A stretch of DNA of 64,000 nucleotides. Source: Sansalvadorimonas sp965243775 (GTDB lineage Bacteria > Pseudomonadota > Gammaproteobacteria > Pseudomonadales > Endozoicomonadaceae). The position numbers and the translations under genes were made by a program. The notes below the pieces were generated by a model, which was not told where the DNA came from, ran no database searches, and saw only the letters and a program-made list of their open reading frames with translations. The stretch spans positions 1-64,000 of the forward strand of contig CBDEWF010000040.1 in the NCBI GenBank assembly GCA_965243775.1. Direction: 5' to 3'. Shown in pieces: positions 1 through 9,009 of this stretch. Numbering within the stretch: position 1 is the stretch's first letter; each line of letters begins with the position of its first letter.

Positions 1-564
1 CGGCTGTCCTCCATAACAACAAACTTCAAAAGGCTCCGCTAGATTATCAAAGCAACGTATTGAAACTCTTTCTACAGGAACATACGAAAGAAGATGAAAC
101 ATATCGGACAACCTTATTTTAAGATCATCGAACCGAGAGACAGGCCGCTGTTTGCCAGAGAGTTCCAACTTAGCATGCTCTGACATGGAACAGCTGTTAT
201 CCACCAGAAATTCCACTGCCCGATTTTTCAGCACACCCATTCTATACGCCAGCCAGGTTCCCCCCCTTGTCTCAAGATATTTGGTTATCTCCTCATAATA
301 TTCTCCGGTCAATTCACGTAATTTTTTCAAGGGAGGAGGCTCGCCTTTCGATATCTCGGCAGCATCTGAATAGCCAACAGCTAATACATCTTGCGAAGTA
401 AGCCTCTTCGCCTTGGGCATTATATTGTCATCATCAGAAATATCAGGAGCTGAATAGGGGGCCGCTAAAGGATAGCTCCTCTTGCCTGGATTTTGGGCTC
501 CAGCCACATCATGTGCGAAAAACAGTACAACGAGTAAAACGACAGCACTGAACAACCAAAACAT
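1..564 (-). CDS. Secreted VWA-domain protein, 3' end beyond window
   Basis: An open frame on the minus strand runs from an ATG at 564 to the left edge without a stop, giving 188 residues. It opens with a signal-peptide-like segment (MFWLFSAVVLLVVLFF followed by AHDVAGA, roughly residues 1-23), then an acidic, low-complexity linker, then the start of what looks like a von Willebrand factor A domain: EFLVDNSCSMS at about 119-129 fits the MIDAS DxSxS motif, followed by RFDDLKIRLSDMFHLL and a strand VERVSIRCFDN. VWA domains bind metal ions and mediate protein contacts; no specific function can be read here. An upstream in-frame GTG at 627 with AGGA six bases before it is an alternative start that would add a second hydrophobic stretch. 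The domain call rests on motif reading, not a profile search. Confidence 0.6.
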   Translation of the reverse strand, partial: MFWLFSAVVLLVVLFFAHDVAGAQNPGKRSYPLAAPYSAPDISDDDNIMPKAKRLTSQDVLAVGYSDAAEISKGEPPPLKKLRELTGEYYEEITKYLETRGGTWLAYRMGVLKNRAVEFLVDNSCSMSEHAKLELSGKQRPVSRFDDLKIRLSDMFHLLSYVPVERVSIRCFDNLAEPFEVCCYGGQP

Positions 565-776
565 CCTGCCACCGAAGTGAGTAATCTTCTGACGATTGAA
601 TACCCTGATAAAAAACAGTGAAACCACAGCGCATCCTGAAACCCATCTAAAACCTGGCTCTCCATGTTAGCAGTTCGATTTCACCCTTCCATGGTGGTGG
701 TTCACAGGCTTGTGCCTTTGCTAGAATAAAGCATCAGCCCGTATTTTTGGGTAATCTCAGGGATTTACATCTAGAC

Positions 777-1574
777 ATGTCTGTCATCATCAAAACACCA
801 GAACAAATTGAAAAGATGCGCATTGCCGGTCGCCTTGCTGCCGAGGTACTGGAAATGATTGCTCCCCATGTAAAGGAAGGAGTCAGTACCGGAGAGCTGG
901 ATCGCATCTGCCACGATTACATTGTTAATGAGCAGAAAGCTGTGCCCGCCCCCCTGAATTATGGTGCTGCGCCAGGCCGTCCCGGATTTCCCAAATCTAT
1001 CTGCACCTCCCTGAATGACGTGGTCTGTCACGGTATTCCCAATGACAAGAAAATCCTGAAAAAAGGTGATGCCCTGAATATTGATATCACCGTGATCAAG
1101 GATGGTTACCATGGTGATACCAGCCAGATGTTTATCATTGGCGATGCACCGGAACATGTAGGGCGACTGGCCCGGGTGACTCGGGAATGTATGTACCTTG
1201 GCATTGAGCAGGTTCGTCCCGGTGCCCACCTGGGAGATATTGGTGCCGTCATTTCTGCCCACGCCCATAAGAACCATTACTCTGTTGTGGAAGAGTACTG
1301 TGGTCACGGCATTGGCCAGGGCTTCCATGAAGAACCCCAGGTGATGCACTACGGACTGGCAGGAACAGGGGTTGTGCTGCAGGAAGGTATGACCTTTACC
1401 ATTGAACCGATGATCAACGCTGGGAAAAAGCATACCAAACTGAAGCCCGATGGCTGGACGGCAGTCACCAAGGATCGTCGCCTTTCTGCCCAGTGGGAGC
1501 ATACAATCCTGGTCACCAGAGATGGTCATGAGATTCTCACTTTGCGGAAAGGGGAAACTTCGCCGCTATCCTGA
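777..1574 (+). CDS. map: Methionine aminopeptidase, type I
   Basis: Removes the N-terminal methionine from nascent proteins in the cytosol. The 265-residue protein from ATG 777 (MSVIIKTPEQ) has the normal type Ia length. The five metal ligands fit D103 (NIDIT), D114 (GDTS), H177 (CGHGIG), E210 (FTIEP) and E241 (QWEHT), with the conserved H85 in VCHGIP. A longer frame from 747 exists but adds ten residues unlike the family; the homologous start at 777 is preferred. In many gammaproteobacteria map lies directly beside glnD; here about 4.5 kb, including the thiamine transporter, separates them. Confidence 0.97.
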   Translation: MSVIIKTPEQIEKMRIAGRLAAEVLEMIAPHVKEGVSTGELDRICHDYIVNEQKAVPAPLNYGAAPGRPGFPKSICTSLNDVVCHGIPNDKKILKKGDALNIDITVIKDGYHGDTSQMFIIGDAPEHVGRLARVTRECMYLGIEQVRPGAHLGDIGAVISAHAHKNHYSVVEEYCGHGIGQGFHEEPQVMHYGLAGTGVVLQEGMTFTIEPMINAGKKHTKLKPDGWTAVTKDRRLSAQWEHTILVTRDGHEILTLRKGETSPLS

Positions 1575-1587
1575 TCTTTTGCCTGAT

Positions 1588-1612
1588 CTTGTGTAGCTGC
1601 TGGCTGCACAAG
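1588..1612 (+). terminator. Possible hairpin terminator after map
   Basis: Nine of ten bases pair between CTTGTGTAGC (1588-1597) and GCTGCACAAG (1603-1612) around a 5-base loop, 13 bases past the map stop codon. The following tract (ACTTCTCTATC) is only weakly T-rich, so termination strength is uncertain. Confidence 0.35.
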
Positions 1613-1627
1613 ACTTCTCTATCAAAC

Positions 1628-1666
1628 AGCTATGAGCGGGTTTTATGCTCTATGGGTGAAATGCCC
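1628..1666 (-). repeat. Dispersed intergenic repeat, copy 1 (inverted)
   Basis: Read on the minus strand this segment contains ACCCATAGAGCATAAAACCC then GCTCATAGCT, closely matching ACCCATAGGGCATAAAGCCC then GCTCATGGCT at 13659-13688. Related pieces occur at 10669-10733 and 23320-23391. It lies in the gap between map and the next gene. Confidence 0.5.
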
Positions 1667-1757
1667 ACCATCTACTATATACCCTCACCGTAGGGCTGAA
1701 TCAAAGGTGCCGATCACTACTAAAATTGACTCACTTTAACTAGTGGAGATGGCTTTT

Positions 1758-2564
1758 ATGAAAACTTTAATATCTTCTTTGTTATCTATATACATATTTT
1801 TAATATCTGATGTGTTAAGCGCGGGCATAAACGAAGATATTGATAGAGCCTACGGAACTCAATCAAGGGCTTCAAATTATATCAAGAATCAGGTTGCCCG
1901 CCTGGGAGAAGGCAAAATCAGAAGATTTTGGCTAAATAGTGATGTTAAAGCTCTTGCTCATACAGTCATTCCTTTCTCTAATAATTTTCCAAACTGTTTT
2001 CAAGATATGTCTTTTCATTTACCACAGGTTCAATTTGATACTTCGCTTAAGATTCTATCCTATTGGCTCAAACAAGATTATCAGGCTGGTAAATTAGAAG
2101 ATGTACATCATTCAACTCAATTATTACATATTTTAGACATAATAATATTATTCACCCCTATTCTGGCCGAAAAGTTCAGTCAACCACTCGCTTCTGACTA
2201 TTTCGATTACTGGATAAATCAGATCAGCACAGAGGCTTCAGAGGCTTCAGAGGCTTCAAAACTCAACCAATTAGCAAGCAATTATTTCTTCGGTGCCTCA
2301 CAAGTGGCTTTACAAGTTTATTTCAACCAAGACAAAGCAACAAGGCTAATTGATTTTTGGAGCAACAACTATCCTTTTCTAAAGCAACTAAATTCACCCA
2401 ATGAATGTGTTATTCAAACACTAATTGTAACATTACCACTTATAAGTCCAGCAAGATGTCCAGCATTTATGCAATGGCTTCAATCAAACATAAACTGTCA
2501 ATTCACTGTTCAGAACTTGCTGGCTCACCCCTTGATTCGGTCCGTAATTAACGGCAACTCTTGA
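1758..2564 (+). CDS. Small exported protein of unknown function
   Basis: I do not recognise the family. The ATG at 1758 is chosen because GGAG ends nine bases before it and it starts a classic signal peptide (MKTLISSLLSIYIFLISDVLSA, in two pieces: charged MK, hydrophobic core, small residues before GINEDID). The mature protein is about 245 residues, mostly alpha-helical by composition, with four cysteines spread out (NCFQ, ECVI, ARCP, NCQF). A 9-base unit gaggcttca is repeated three times at about 2231-2257 and encodes EASEASEAS, a slippage-prone tract that stays in frame. The gene is clearly more AT-rich than map and glnD, suggesting later acquisition. It converges on thiQ with only 16 bases between stops. 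Confidence 0.75.
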   Translation: MKTLISSLLSIYIFLISDVLSAGINEDIDRAYGTQSRASNYIKNQVARLGEGKIRRFWLNSDVKALAHTVIPFSNNFPNCFQDMSFHLPQVQFDTSLKILSYWLKQDYQAGKLEDVHHSTQLLHILDIIILFTPILAEKFSQPLASDYFDYWINQISTEASEASEASKLNQLASNYFFGASQVALQVYFNQDKATRLIDFWSNNYPFLKQLNSPNECVIQTLIVTLPLISPARCPAFMQWLQSNINCQFTVQNLLAHPLIRSVINGNS

Positions 2565-2580
2565 AGCAGTTAAACAACCA

Positions 2581-3204
2581 TTAAAAGCCAGGAGGGTGGA
2601 GCATAAGGATCTCATCGGCAATTTGCTCTACATCTTCTGACTGGTGAGTCACCATCAGCACCGTCTTGTTATCCTGCCTGGCAATCTTTCTGACCCAGTC
2701 AGTTGCCAGCCGCCGTGTTTGAGGATCAAGCTCAGCAAAAGGTTCATCAAGAAGAACCAGTGGTTCTGGCCGCAGCATGGTACGAATAATGGCAATACGC
2801 TGTCTCTGCCCGCCCGATAAAGCCCCCGGCATTTTCCCAAGTTGATCACTGATCTGCAGTTCAGCAGCTGCATCGGTTAACTGCTGCAGCAGTTGGTTAT
2901 CAACAGAGCGATCACTAAACCCAAGGGTCAGGTTATCCATAACTGACAGATGCTCAAACAGATTATTTTGCTGGAACAGATAGCTGACCGGCCGCTGATC
3001 AGCAGACAGTGAATCAAGCAGCTGCCCCTGCCAGATGATCTGCCCATTTTTGCAACGGACAAATCCGGCAATTGCCCCCAGAAGCGTGGACTTACCAACG
3101 CCACTTAACCCCTGAATGGCCTGAATACTTCCACTGCTCAGGTTGAAGTCATACTTGAGTATTTTCTGATCACGCTCAATTTCCAGCTTTCGTACTTCAA
3201 GCAT
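2581..3204 (-). CDS. thiQ: Thiamine ABC transporter ATP-binding protein
   Basis: Energises import of thiamine and thiamine phosphates with ThiB and ThiP. From MLEVRKLEIE (ATG 3204) the protein has 207 residues. Walker A is GLSGVGKST (32-40), Q-loop FQQN near 77-80, signature LSGGQ (129-133), Walker B LVLLDEP (149-155), and H-loop VTHQSED near the end. The start is set by an 8-base overlap ATGCTTGA with the thiP stop codon, typical of translational coupling; the longer in-frame version adds nine basic residues that belong to the thiP coding end. Last gene of the TPP-controlled operon. Confidence 0.93.
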   Translation of the reverse strand: MLEVRKLEIERDQKILKYDFNLSSGSIQAIQGLSGVGKSTLLGAIAGFVRCKNGQIIWQGQLLDSLSADQRPVSYLFQQNNLFEHLSVMDNLTLGFSDRSVDNQLLQQLTDAAAELQISDQLGKMPGALSGGQRQRIAIIRTMLRPEPLVLLDEPFAELDPQTRRLATDWVRKIARQDNKTVLMVTHQSEDVEQIADEILMLHPPGF

Positions 3205-4774
3205 TCTTCTGTTCCGTCTGGGCTTTTTCAAAGCCCCATAAAATCAAGCCACAGATTGCCAGCAGCAGTAGCGAAGCCATACTGGCTTCTGCAATACGGT
3301 AACTTCCGGCATAGCCATAAATCAGCCAGGGTAGTGTCTGCCAGCTCTGGTTACCGAAAATTGAGAAAATAGCGACATCACCAATAGCCAGCACCAGTAG
3401 CAGGGCAAAGGTAGTCAGAAAAACCGGCCGGACAAAGGGCCACTGGATTTTCCACAGGGTAAAACCACTCAGTTTCAACGAACGACAGAGATTGTAATAC
3501 TGCACATCAAACTGGAACAGCCGTGGCTTCAGCTTCTGGATAGCAAAGGGAATGACTACGAATGTGTTAAGCAGGGCAACAACCGGCATACCCCAGCGAT
3601 CAATATCCATACGCTGCAAAAGAAAGATAAACAACCCTACCGACACCACCATGGCTGGTGCCACTAAACCATGGGACGCTATCCATTCCACTATCAACTG
3701 CTGTCTTCTGGCACCTTGCCGGTGCAATTGCCGTACTGGATTCAGCATCAACCAGGCCAGAACAATCCCGAAACCTGCCGAGATCACCCCCAGACCAAGA
3801 CTGATGAGTGCAGGCTCTACCAGCTCTGCAAGATCCAGTGCCCCCCATCCCTCGGCAACGCCCTGCAGCAGCGCCAGCAGGGGCAGCAGCAGAAAAATCC
3901 AGCCTGCCCAATAGCAGGCTTTCATAATTAAAGCACGATATTTTGTTGCTCTTGGAGTCCAGTGCTGTGAAGCAGTATCCACAGACAGCCAGCTGGCCTT
4001 CCCCAGGCGGGAAACCAGAAAGAAAAAACCACCGGCAATTATTAACTGGGTCCAGGCCAACATCAGGGCCTCGGGAATATTGAAGTCATACTTCAACGCC
4101 TGGTAGATAGCCACTTCCAGGGTGGTTGACTGTGGCCCGCCCCCCAGAGCCAGAACAATGGCAAAACTGTTAAAGCAAAGCACAAAGATAAAACCAAACA
4201 GAGTCAGAGCCCGCCCGGACAGGCTGGGCCACTCAACGATTCGGAATTTCTGCCAGTGATTCAGCTTCAACTGAGCTGCCAGTTGCCAGCTGCTGTCAGG
4301 AATAGAATTAAGCTGCTGATAGAAGATCCGGATGGCAAAAGGCATATTCAGATAGATATGGGCCAGTAAAATACCCTCCAGCCCATAAACATCCCACCCG
4401 TCACCAAACAGAAACTCAAACGCTGGCGTCACCACACCGCTTCCACCCAGCAGAGCCACCAGCCCAGTGATTAATATCAGGGTGGGCATAACAAAACAGA
4501 GCAGGCAGAGACTGAGAAAACCATTCTGAAATGGCAGCCCGGGAAGATAGTACATGGCACGGGCCACAGGCCATGCCAGCACAACAGAAAAGAGCGCACT
4601 CAGCAGAGCCTGTTCAATGGAGAAGGTTAGTATGCGGTAAAAATAGTTATCACTGAACAGATGCCAGTCCGGCCCCTGATCGGAAAATCCGATCAGGCCG
4701 TAAAAAGACAACAGGGTAATCAGGCTGACAAAAGCCAGGGCCAGCCAGCCTGAAAATCGAATGATTGACGGCAT
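3197..4774 (-). CDS. thiP: Thiamine ABC transporter permease
   Basis: A 525-residue inner-membrane permease with two fused halves, each with about six membrane helices and a cytoplasmic EAA-like loop (QLAAQLKLNHWQKFRIVEWP in the first half; LCRSLKLSGFTLWKIQWP in the second). This fused form is usual for ThiP and related ferric-type permeases. It sits nine bases after thiB and overlaps thiQ, so the three form one operon. Identity rests on the thiBPQ order and the upstream TPP riboswitch as well as on the sequence. Confidence 0.93.
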   Translation of the reverse strand: MPSIIRFSGWLALAFVSLITLLSFYGLIGFSDQGPDWHLFSDNYFYRILTFSIEQALLSALFSVVLAWPVARAMYYLPGLPFQNGFLSLCLLCFVMPTLILITGLVALLGGSGVVTPAFEFLFGDGWDVYGLEGILLAHIYLNMPFAIRIFYQQLNSIPDSSWQLAAQLKLNHWQKFRIVEWPSLSGRALTLFGFIFVLCFNSFAIVLALGGGPQSTTLEVAIYQALKYDFNIPEALMLAWTQLIIAGGFFFLVSRLGKASWLSVDTASQHWTPRATKYRALIMKACYWAGWIFLLLPLLALLQGVAEGWGALDLAELVEPALISLGLGVISAGFGIVLAWLMLNPVRQLHRQGARRQQLIVEWIASHGLVAPAMVVSVGLFIFLLQRMDIDRWGMPVVALLNTFVVIPFAIQKLKPRLFQFDVQYYNLCRSLKLSGFTLWKIQWPFVRPVFLTTFALLLVLAIGDVAIFSIFGNQSWQTLPWLIYGYAGSYRIAEASMASLLLLAICGLILWGFEKAQTEQKNA

Positions 4775-4783
4775 TCCTCGTCC

Positions 4784-5794
4784 TTAATTGGAAGCAGAGC
4801 TGCGCCACTCCCGCAGCCACTGAGTGCGGTTATCTGCCACTTCTTCAGGGGTGAAGCCAATCCGCTCAGGTTGAATCAGAGAGTCAAAGGCAGCTGGCAG
4901 GTCTGCGTTTTCAATAACAGGAGACATCCAGTTAGTCACCGGAAGAATTTTCTGAGCTTCGGGAGAGATCAGGAAGTTCAGGAACTGTTGAGCCATTTTT
5001 TTGTTTTTGCAGCTCTGGGTAATAGCCGCCACTTCTACCTGGGCCACATGACCTTCACTAAATCTGGCGGCCTTGTAGTTCTGCCTGCCTTCGGAAATCA
5101 TATGGTAAGCTGGAGAGGTGTTGTAGCTCAGCACATAATCAGAGCCACCCTCCAGAAACATGCTGTAAGCTTCCCACCAGCCCTTGGTCACCGTTACGGT
5201 ATGTTCGGAGAGTTTGGCCCAGGCTTCCGGTGCCTTATCGCCATACACTGATTTCACCCACAGCATCAAGCCCTGCCCCGGGGTGCTGGTACGGGGATCC
5301 TGGTAAATGACACTGGCATCAGATTCAATCAACTCTTTTAAAGAAGACGCCGGTTTTTTAATTTTGTTGCTGTTATAAACAAAGGAAAAGTAACCGTAGT
5401 CAACCGGAATAAAATCTCTATCCTGCCATTTCAATTCAGGCTTCAGCCCAGTCAGGGTTAAACCGTGGGGCTGAACAAGATTTTCCCCCCGTACAACTTC
5501 CAGCAGGGCATCATCGATACCGACAACAACGTCAGCCTTGGTATTGGAACGCTCAATTCTCAGGCGGTTAACAATACTGACACCATCATCCTGGGCAATA
5601 AACTCGATATCGCAGTTGCACTGTTTTTCAAATGCTTTTTCCAGCTTCGGACCAGGACCCCAGTCGGACACAAAAGAGTCATAGGTATAAACTGTCAGAT
5701 CAGCTGCCTGAACATTCAGGCTCAGAGCATTCAAAGCAACAAGGGGAACCAAAGCAGCAAAAGGGGAAAGCAGGGTAGATAACAGCTTTTTCAT
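4784..5794 (-). CDS. thiB: Periplasmic thiamine-binding protein
   Basis: Extracellular-solute-binding protein of about 336 residues. The signal peptide (MKKLLSTLLSPFAALVPLVA, then LNALSLNVQA) is followed by ADLTVYTYDSFVSDWGPGP, the typical mature N-terminus of ThiB/TbpA. Family-typical segments include VDYGYFSFVYN, DPRTSTPGQGLMLWV and GGSDYVLSYNTSPAYH. GGAG lies ten bases before ATG 5794 and seven before an in-frame TTG at 5797, so either could initiate; ATG gives the cleaner signal peptide. First gene after the riboswitch. Confidence 0.93.
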   Translation of the reverse strand: MKKLLSTLLSPFAALVPLVALNALSLNVQAADLTVYTYDSFVSDWGPGPKLEKAFEKQCNCDIEFIAQDDGVSIVNRLRIERSNTKADVVVGIDDALLEVVRGENLVQPHGLTLTGLKPELKWQDRDFIPVDYGYFSFVYNSNKIKKPASSLKELIESDASVIYQDPRTSTPGQGLMLWVKSVYGDKAPEAWAKLSEHTVTVTKGWWEAYSMFLEGGSDYVLSYNTSPAYHMISEGRQNYKAARFSEGHVAQVEVAAITQSCKNKKMAQQFLNFLISPEAQKILPVTNWMSPVIENADLPAAFDSLIQPERIGFTPEEVADNRTQWLREWRSSASN

Positions 5795-5865
5795 CAACGG
5801 AATTCTCCAGCCGGTTATTTCACTCCTGCCAGTACATCAGCTCAGAAATTCCGATAAATCGGCTC

Positions 5866-5962
5866 ATTCCCTACGCCAGCATGAACTGGATCAGGTTCAA
5901 CGGGTTTTTCTCAGCCCGAAACAAACTCTGTTGACAGAACCTGTTCTTCGGGCACCCCGATA
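5866..5962 (-). promoter_or_regulatory. TPP (THI-box) riboswitch
   Basis: On the minus strand upstream of thiB the conserved THI elements appear in order: a 5' stem strand around TCGGGGTGCCCG, then GGGCTGAGAAA, GAACCTGATCCAGTTC and ATGCTGGCGTAGGGA. These match the pyrimidine- and pyrophosphate-sensing arms of TPP aptamers. A short inverted repeat CCGATTTATCGG follows (about 5851-5862), then a GGAG before thiB; sequestering of that ribosome site or premature termination would be the off state. TPP binding is expected to switch thiBPQ off when thiamine is plentiful. Confidence 0.93.
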
Positions 5963-6141
5963 AGCGTGCGGGCGCGATAGTACCATAGTAATTCCTTCAG
6001 GAAAGACCTTTCCCACCATGACTCAACATTTTTATCAGGATGATTTTCCCGGGAGGATTGCCTACAGCCGGTGATTCAGTAACACTCCCCATCAGACCAT
6101 CAATCAGATCATCAACCAGACAACGCAATAACGAAAACTGA

Positions 6142-8856
6142 ATGACCTGCCAGCTCAGCGATATACAGAAGAGAGTGCTGTTCAACCGGAGTCAGTTCCG
6201 GGCTGAACTGACCATCACCACCCATCCTCACCTTGCCTACAGGAAATGCCTGGAGCAGGCAGAAAAGCAGATGGACAGGTGGTTTGCTGAAGAAGTATCA
6301 ATCCAGGCTCTGGTAACTGGTCGTGCCTGGCTGATTGATCAGGTTTTAACTTTGGCCTGGAACCATCTGGCCGGTGACAACTGTGGCAACATGGCTCTGC
6401 TGGCCGTTGGGGGATATGGCCGGGGTGAACTGCACCCCTGCTCCGATATCGATATCCTGATTCTGTTGCGGGATGACGACCCGGAGCCCTACCGGGAATG
6501 CATAGAGAAATTCCTGACCCTGCTCTGGGATATGAACCTGAAAGTCGGGTCCAGTGTTCGCACCCTTTCGGAATGTGCTGAGCTTGGCCACGATGACCTC
6601 ACTATTTTTACCACCCTGATTGAATCCCGCCTGCTGTCAGGGCCGGATGAGCTGTTCCAGCAACTGCTGTCCACCATCAGCCAGGAACATATGTGGACCA
6701 GCAAAGAGTATCTCCGGGCCAAGTTTGATGAACAGCAGGAGCGGCACAGGAAGTTCAACCAGACCGAGTATGATCTGGAACCCAACCTGAAGAGTTCTCC
6801 TGGGGGCCTCCGGGATCTGCATATGATCGGCTGGGTTTCGCGCCGACACTTTGGTACTGACCGTCCCAGTGAGCTGGTGCGTATCGGCTTTCTGAATGAC
6901 CGGGAGTTCAATATGCTGGTTCGGGCCAGGGATTTTCTCTGGCAGGTGCGCTGGTCCCTGCACCGTCTTGCCGGAAGGATGGAGGATCGCCTGCTGTTCG
7001 ATCATCAGAGAAGTCTGGCCCGGCAGTTTGGATACCAGGATATCGAAGGAGGAGCACTGGCGGTCGAGCAGTTTATGCAGAAATACTTCCGGGCCGTAAT
7101 GATTCTCGGGGTGCTGAACGATCTATTGCTGCAGAACTTTGACGACAATATTCTTGATAACGGCATTGACCATGCCATTATTGCGCTGAATGAACGGTTC
7201 AGGGTTCGTAACGAATATATCGAGATAACCTCTCCCGATATTTTTGCCAAACACCCTTCGGCGATGCTGGAACTCTTCGTCCACATGTCCCGCAACCCAT
7301 TCATTCTTGGCCCGACGGCTGAAACTATCCGCCGGCTGCGAGATGCCAGGCACCAGATCGATGATCGTTTCCGTACTCATCCAGAACACCACAAACTGTT
7401 TATGGCATTAATGTCTGCCCCATACGCACTGACAGCCAGCCTGCGACGTATGATTCGCTACGGTATTCTTGGGCGTTACCTGCCAGAATTTGGCCGGATT
7501 ATCGGACAGATGCAGCATGACCTGTTCCACTCTTATACCGTGGATGCACACACACTGTTGTTGATCAAATTCCTGCGGCGCTTTAATTACAAGGACAGTG
7601 AAGACGAGTTTCCCGTCGCCTGCAGGGCCAAACAGAGAATTCCCAAACCGGAATTGCTCTATATTGCCGGCCTTTACCATGATATCGGCAAAGGTCGTGG
7701 CGGTGATCACTCCATCCTTGGCGCTGAAGATGCCCGTCAGTTCTGCCTTCAGCATGGACTTTCAGCGGCAGAAACCTCTCTGGTAGAGTGGCTGGTACGA
7801 CACCATCTGACCATGTCAGTGACCGCCCAGCGCCAGGATCTGTCCGACCCGGAAACCATAAACAACTTTGCCCGGCTGGTAGGCGATTCCCGCCGATTGG
7901 ACTACCTCTACTGCCTGACAGTAGCCGATATCAATGCCACCAACCCCAAACTATGGAACAGCTGGCGGGCCAGCCTGCTGCGGGAGCTGTTCAGGGAGAC
8001 TCGCCGGGCTCTGCACCGCGGATTGGAAAACCCCATAGACAAACAGGAACGTATTGAAGAGACTCAGAGCCAGGCTAGAAATCGATTACTGACACAGGGA
8101 ATAGACGACACGGCCATTAATCATCTCTGGCTGGAACTGGAAGATGATTACTTTCTGCGTCACAATGCTGGAGAAGTGGCCTGGCAGACAGAAGGCATTT
8201 TGAAGAACAGGCGCCGGAGTCCGCTGATCCTGGTCCGTGAAACCACCGAACGACGTTATGAAGGTGGCACGGCTGTGTTTGTTTACAGTGAAGACACCCC
8301 CCACCTGTTTGCATCCTGCACGACAGCCCTGGGCCAGCTGCACCTGACTATCCATGATGCCCGCATTATCACCACCAGCAGTGGTTATGCCCTTGATACT
8401 TTTATTGTTCTGGATGCTGGCACGGGCAACCCCCTTGGCAATGATATCCAGCGTATTGAACGTATCTGTCAGCATATCAGCAGAGCCCTGTCCCAGAACA
8501 AACCTCCGGCTCCCGAGTTTGATAACCGAAGAGTGCCCCGCCAGCTTAAGCACTTTTCCAGCCGCCCGGAAGTCTATATCAGCAATGATCCAGTAAACCG
8601 GCGAACCATTATAGAAGTCAATGCCACAGACCGTCCGGGGTTACTGGCTCATATGGGGCATGTGTTTATGGAGCAGGAGATCCAGGTACAAAAAGCCAAA
8701 ATTTCTACCCTGGGGGAGAAAGTAGAAGACGTCTTTTTTATTACCGACAATGATGGCAACCCCATCAGTGATCCCGTCCGGGTTCAGAAGCTGCACAAGG
8801 CCCTCAGGGACAGAATCAAGGCCGTAACCAGCTGCGAAGCTACACCCGGTTCCTGA
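6142..8856 (+). CDS. glnD: PII uridylyltransferase / uridylyl-removing enzyme
   Basis: Bifunctional nitrogen sensor that uridylylates PII proteins when glutamine is low and removes UMP when it is high. The 904-residue protein has the full family layout: nucleotidyltransferase motif GGYGRGELHPCSDIDIL (about 90-106, catalytic D102 and D104), a GlnD linker, HD hydrolase motif LYHDIGKG (about 511-518) with later HH (VRHHLTM), and two C-terminal ACT domains (one near 690-770; one starting near TIIEVNATDRPGLLAHMG at about 820). The ATG at 6142 gives an N-terminus of normal length. Divergent from the thiamine operon with about 180 bases between the riboswitch and this start. Confidence 0.97.
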   Translation: MTCQLSDIQKRVLFNRSQFRAELTITTHPHLAYRKCLEQAEKQMDRWFAEEVSIQALVTGRAWLIDQVLTLAWNHLAGDNCGNMALLAVGGYGRGELHPCSDIDILILLRDDDPEPYRECIEKFLTLLWDMNLKVGSSVRTLSECAELGHDDLTIFTTLIESRLLSGPDELFQQLLSTISQEHMWTSKEYLRAKFDEQQERHRKFNQTEYDLEPNLKSSPGGLRDLHMIGWVSRRHFGTDRPSELVRIGFLNDREFNMLVRARDFLWQVRWSLHRLAGRMEDRLLFDHQRSLARQFGYQDIEGGALAVEQFMQKYFRAVMILGVLNDLLLQNFDDNILDNGIDHAIIALNERFRVRNEYIEITSPDIFAKHPSAMLELFVHMSRNPFILGPTAETIRRLRDARHQIDDRFRTHPEHHKLFMALMSAPYALTASLRRMIRYGILGRYLPEFGRIIGQMQHDLFHSYTVDAHTLLLIKFLRRFNYKDSEDEFPVACRAKQRIPKPELLYIAGLYHDIGKGRGGDHSILGAEDARQFCLQHGLSAAETSLVEWLVRHHLTMSVTAQRQDLSDPETINNFARLVGDSRRLDYLYCLTVADINATNPKLWNSWRASLLRELFRETRRALHRGLENPIDKQERIEETQSQARNRLLTQGIDDTAINHLWLELEDDYFLRHNAGEVAWQTEGILKNRRRSPLILVRETTERRYEGGTAVFVYSEDTPHLFASCTTALGQLHLTIHDARIITTSSGYALDTFIVLDAGTGNPLGNDIQRIERICQHISRALSQNKPPAPEFDNRRVPRQLKHFSSRPEVYISNDPVNRRTIIEVNATDRPGLLAHMGHVFMEQEIQVQKAKISTLGEKVEDVFFITDNDGNPISDPVRVQKLHKALRDRIKAVTSCEATPGS

Positions 8857-9009
8857 CTCAAGCTTTAGTGCAGCCAGTTTCCAGGAGCCTGACCTGTGCC
8901 AGATGGTAACTTGCTCTTTCCCGCGCCCACGGCAGTTCCTACCCAACGGCGCTAGTCGGCTATCCACAGCCTCTGGAAATATCAAGCCATCATCCGCCAG
9001 AATGAGTTA

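Noticed and set aside
771..1529. 252-codon minus-strand frame opposite map
   Set aside because: It is the mirror of a strongly conserved coding region and its translation has no family features.
2231..2257. Triple EAS repeat as a phase-variation switch
   Set aside because: The unit is 9 bases, so gain or loss keeps the frame and would not switch the gene off.
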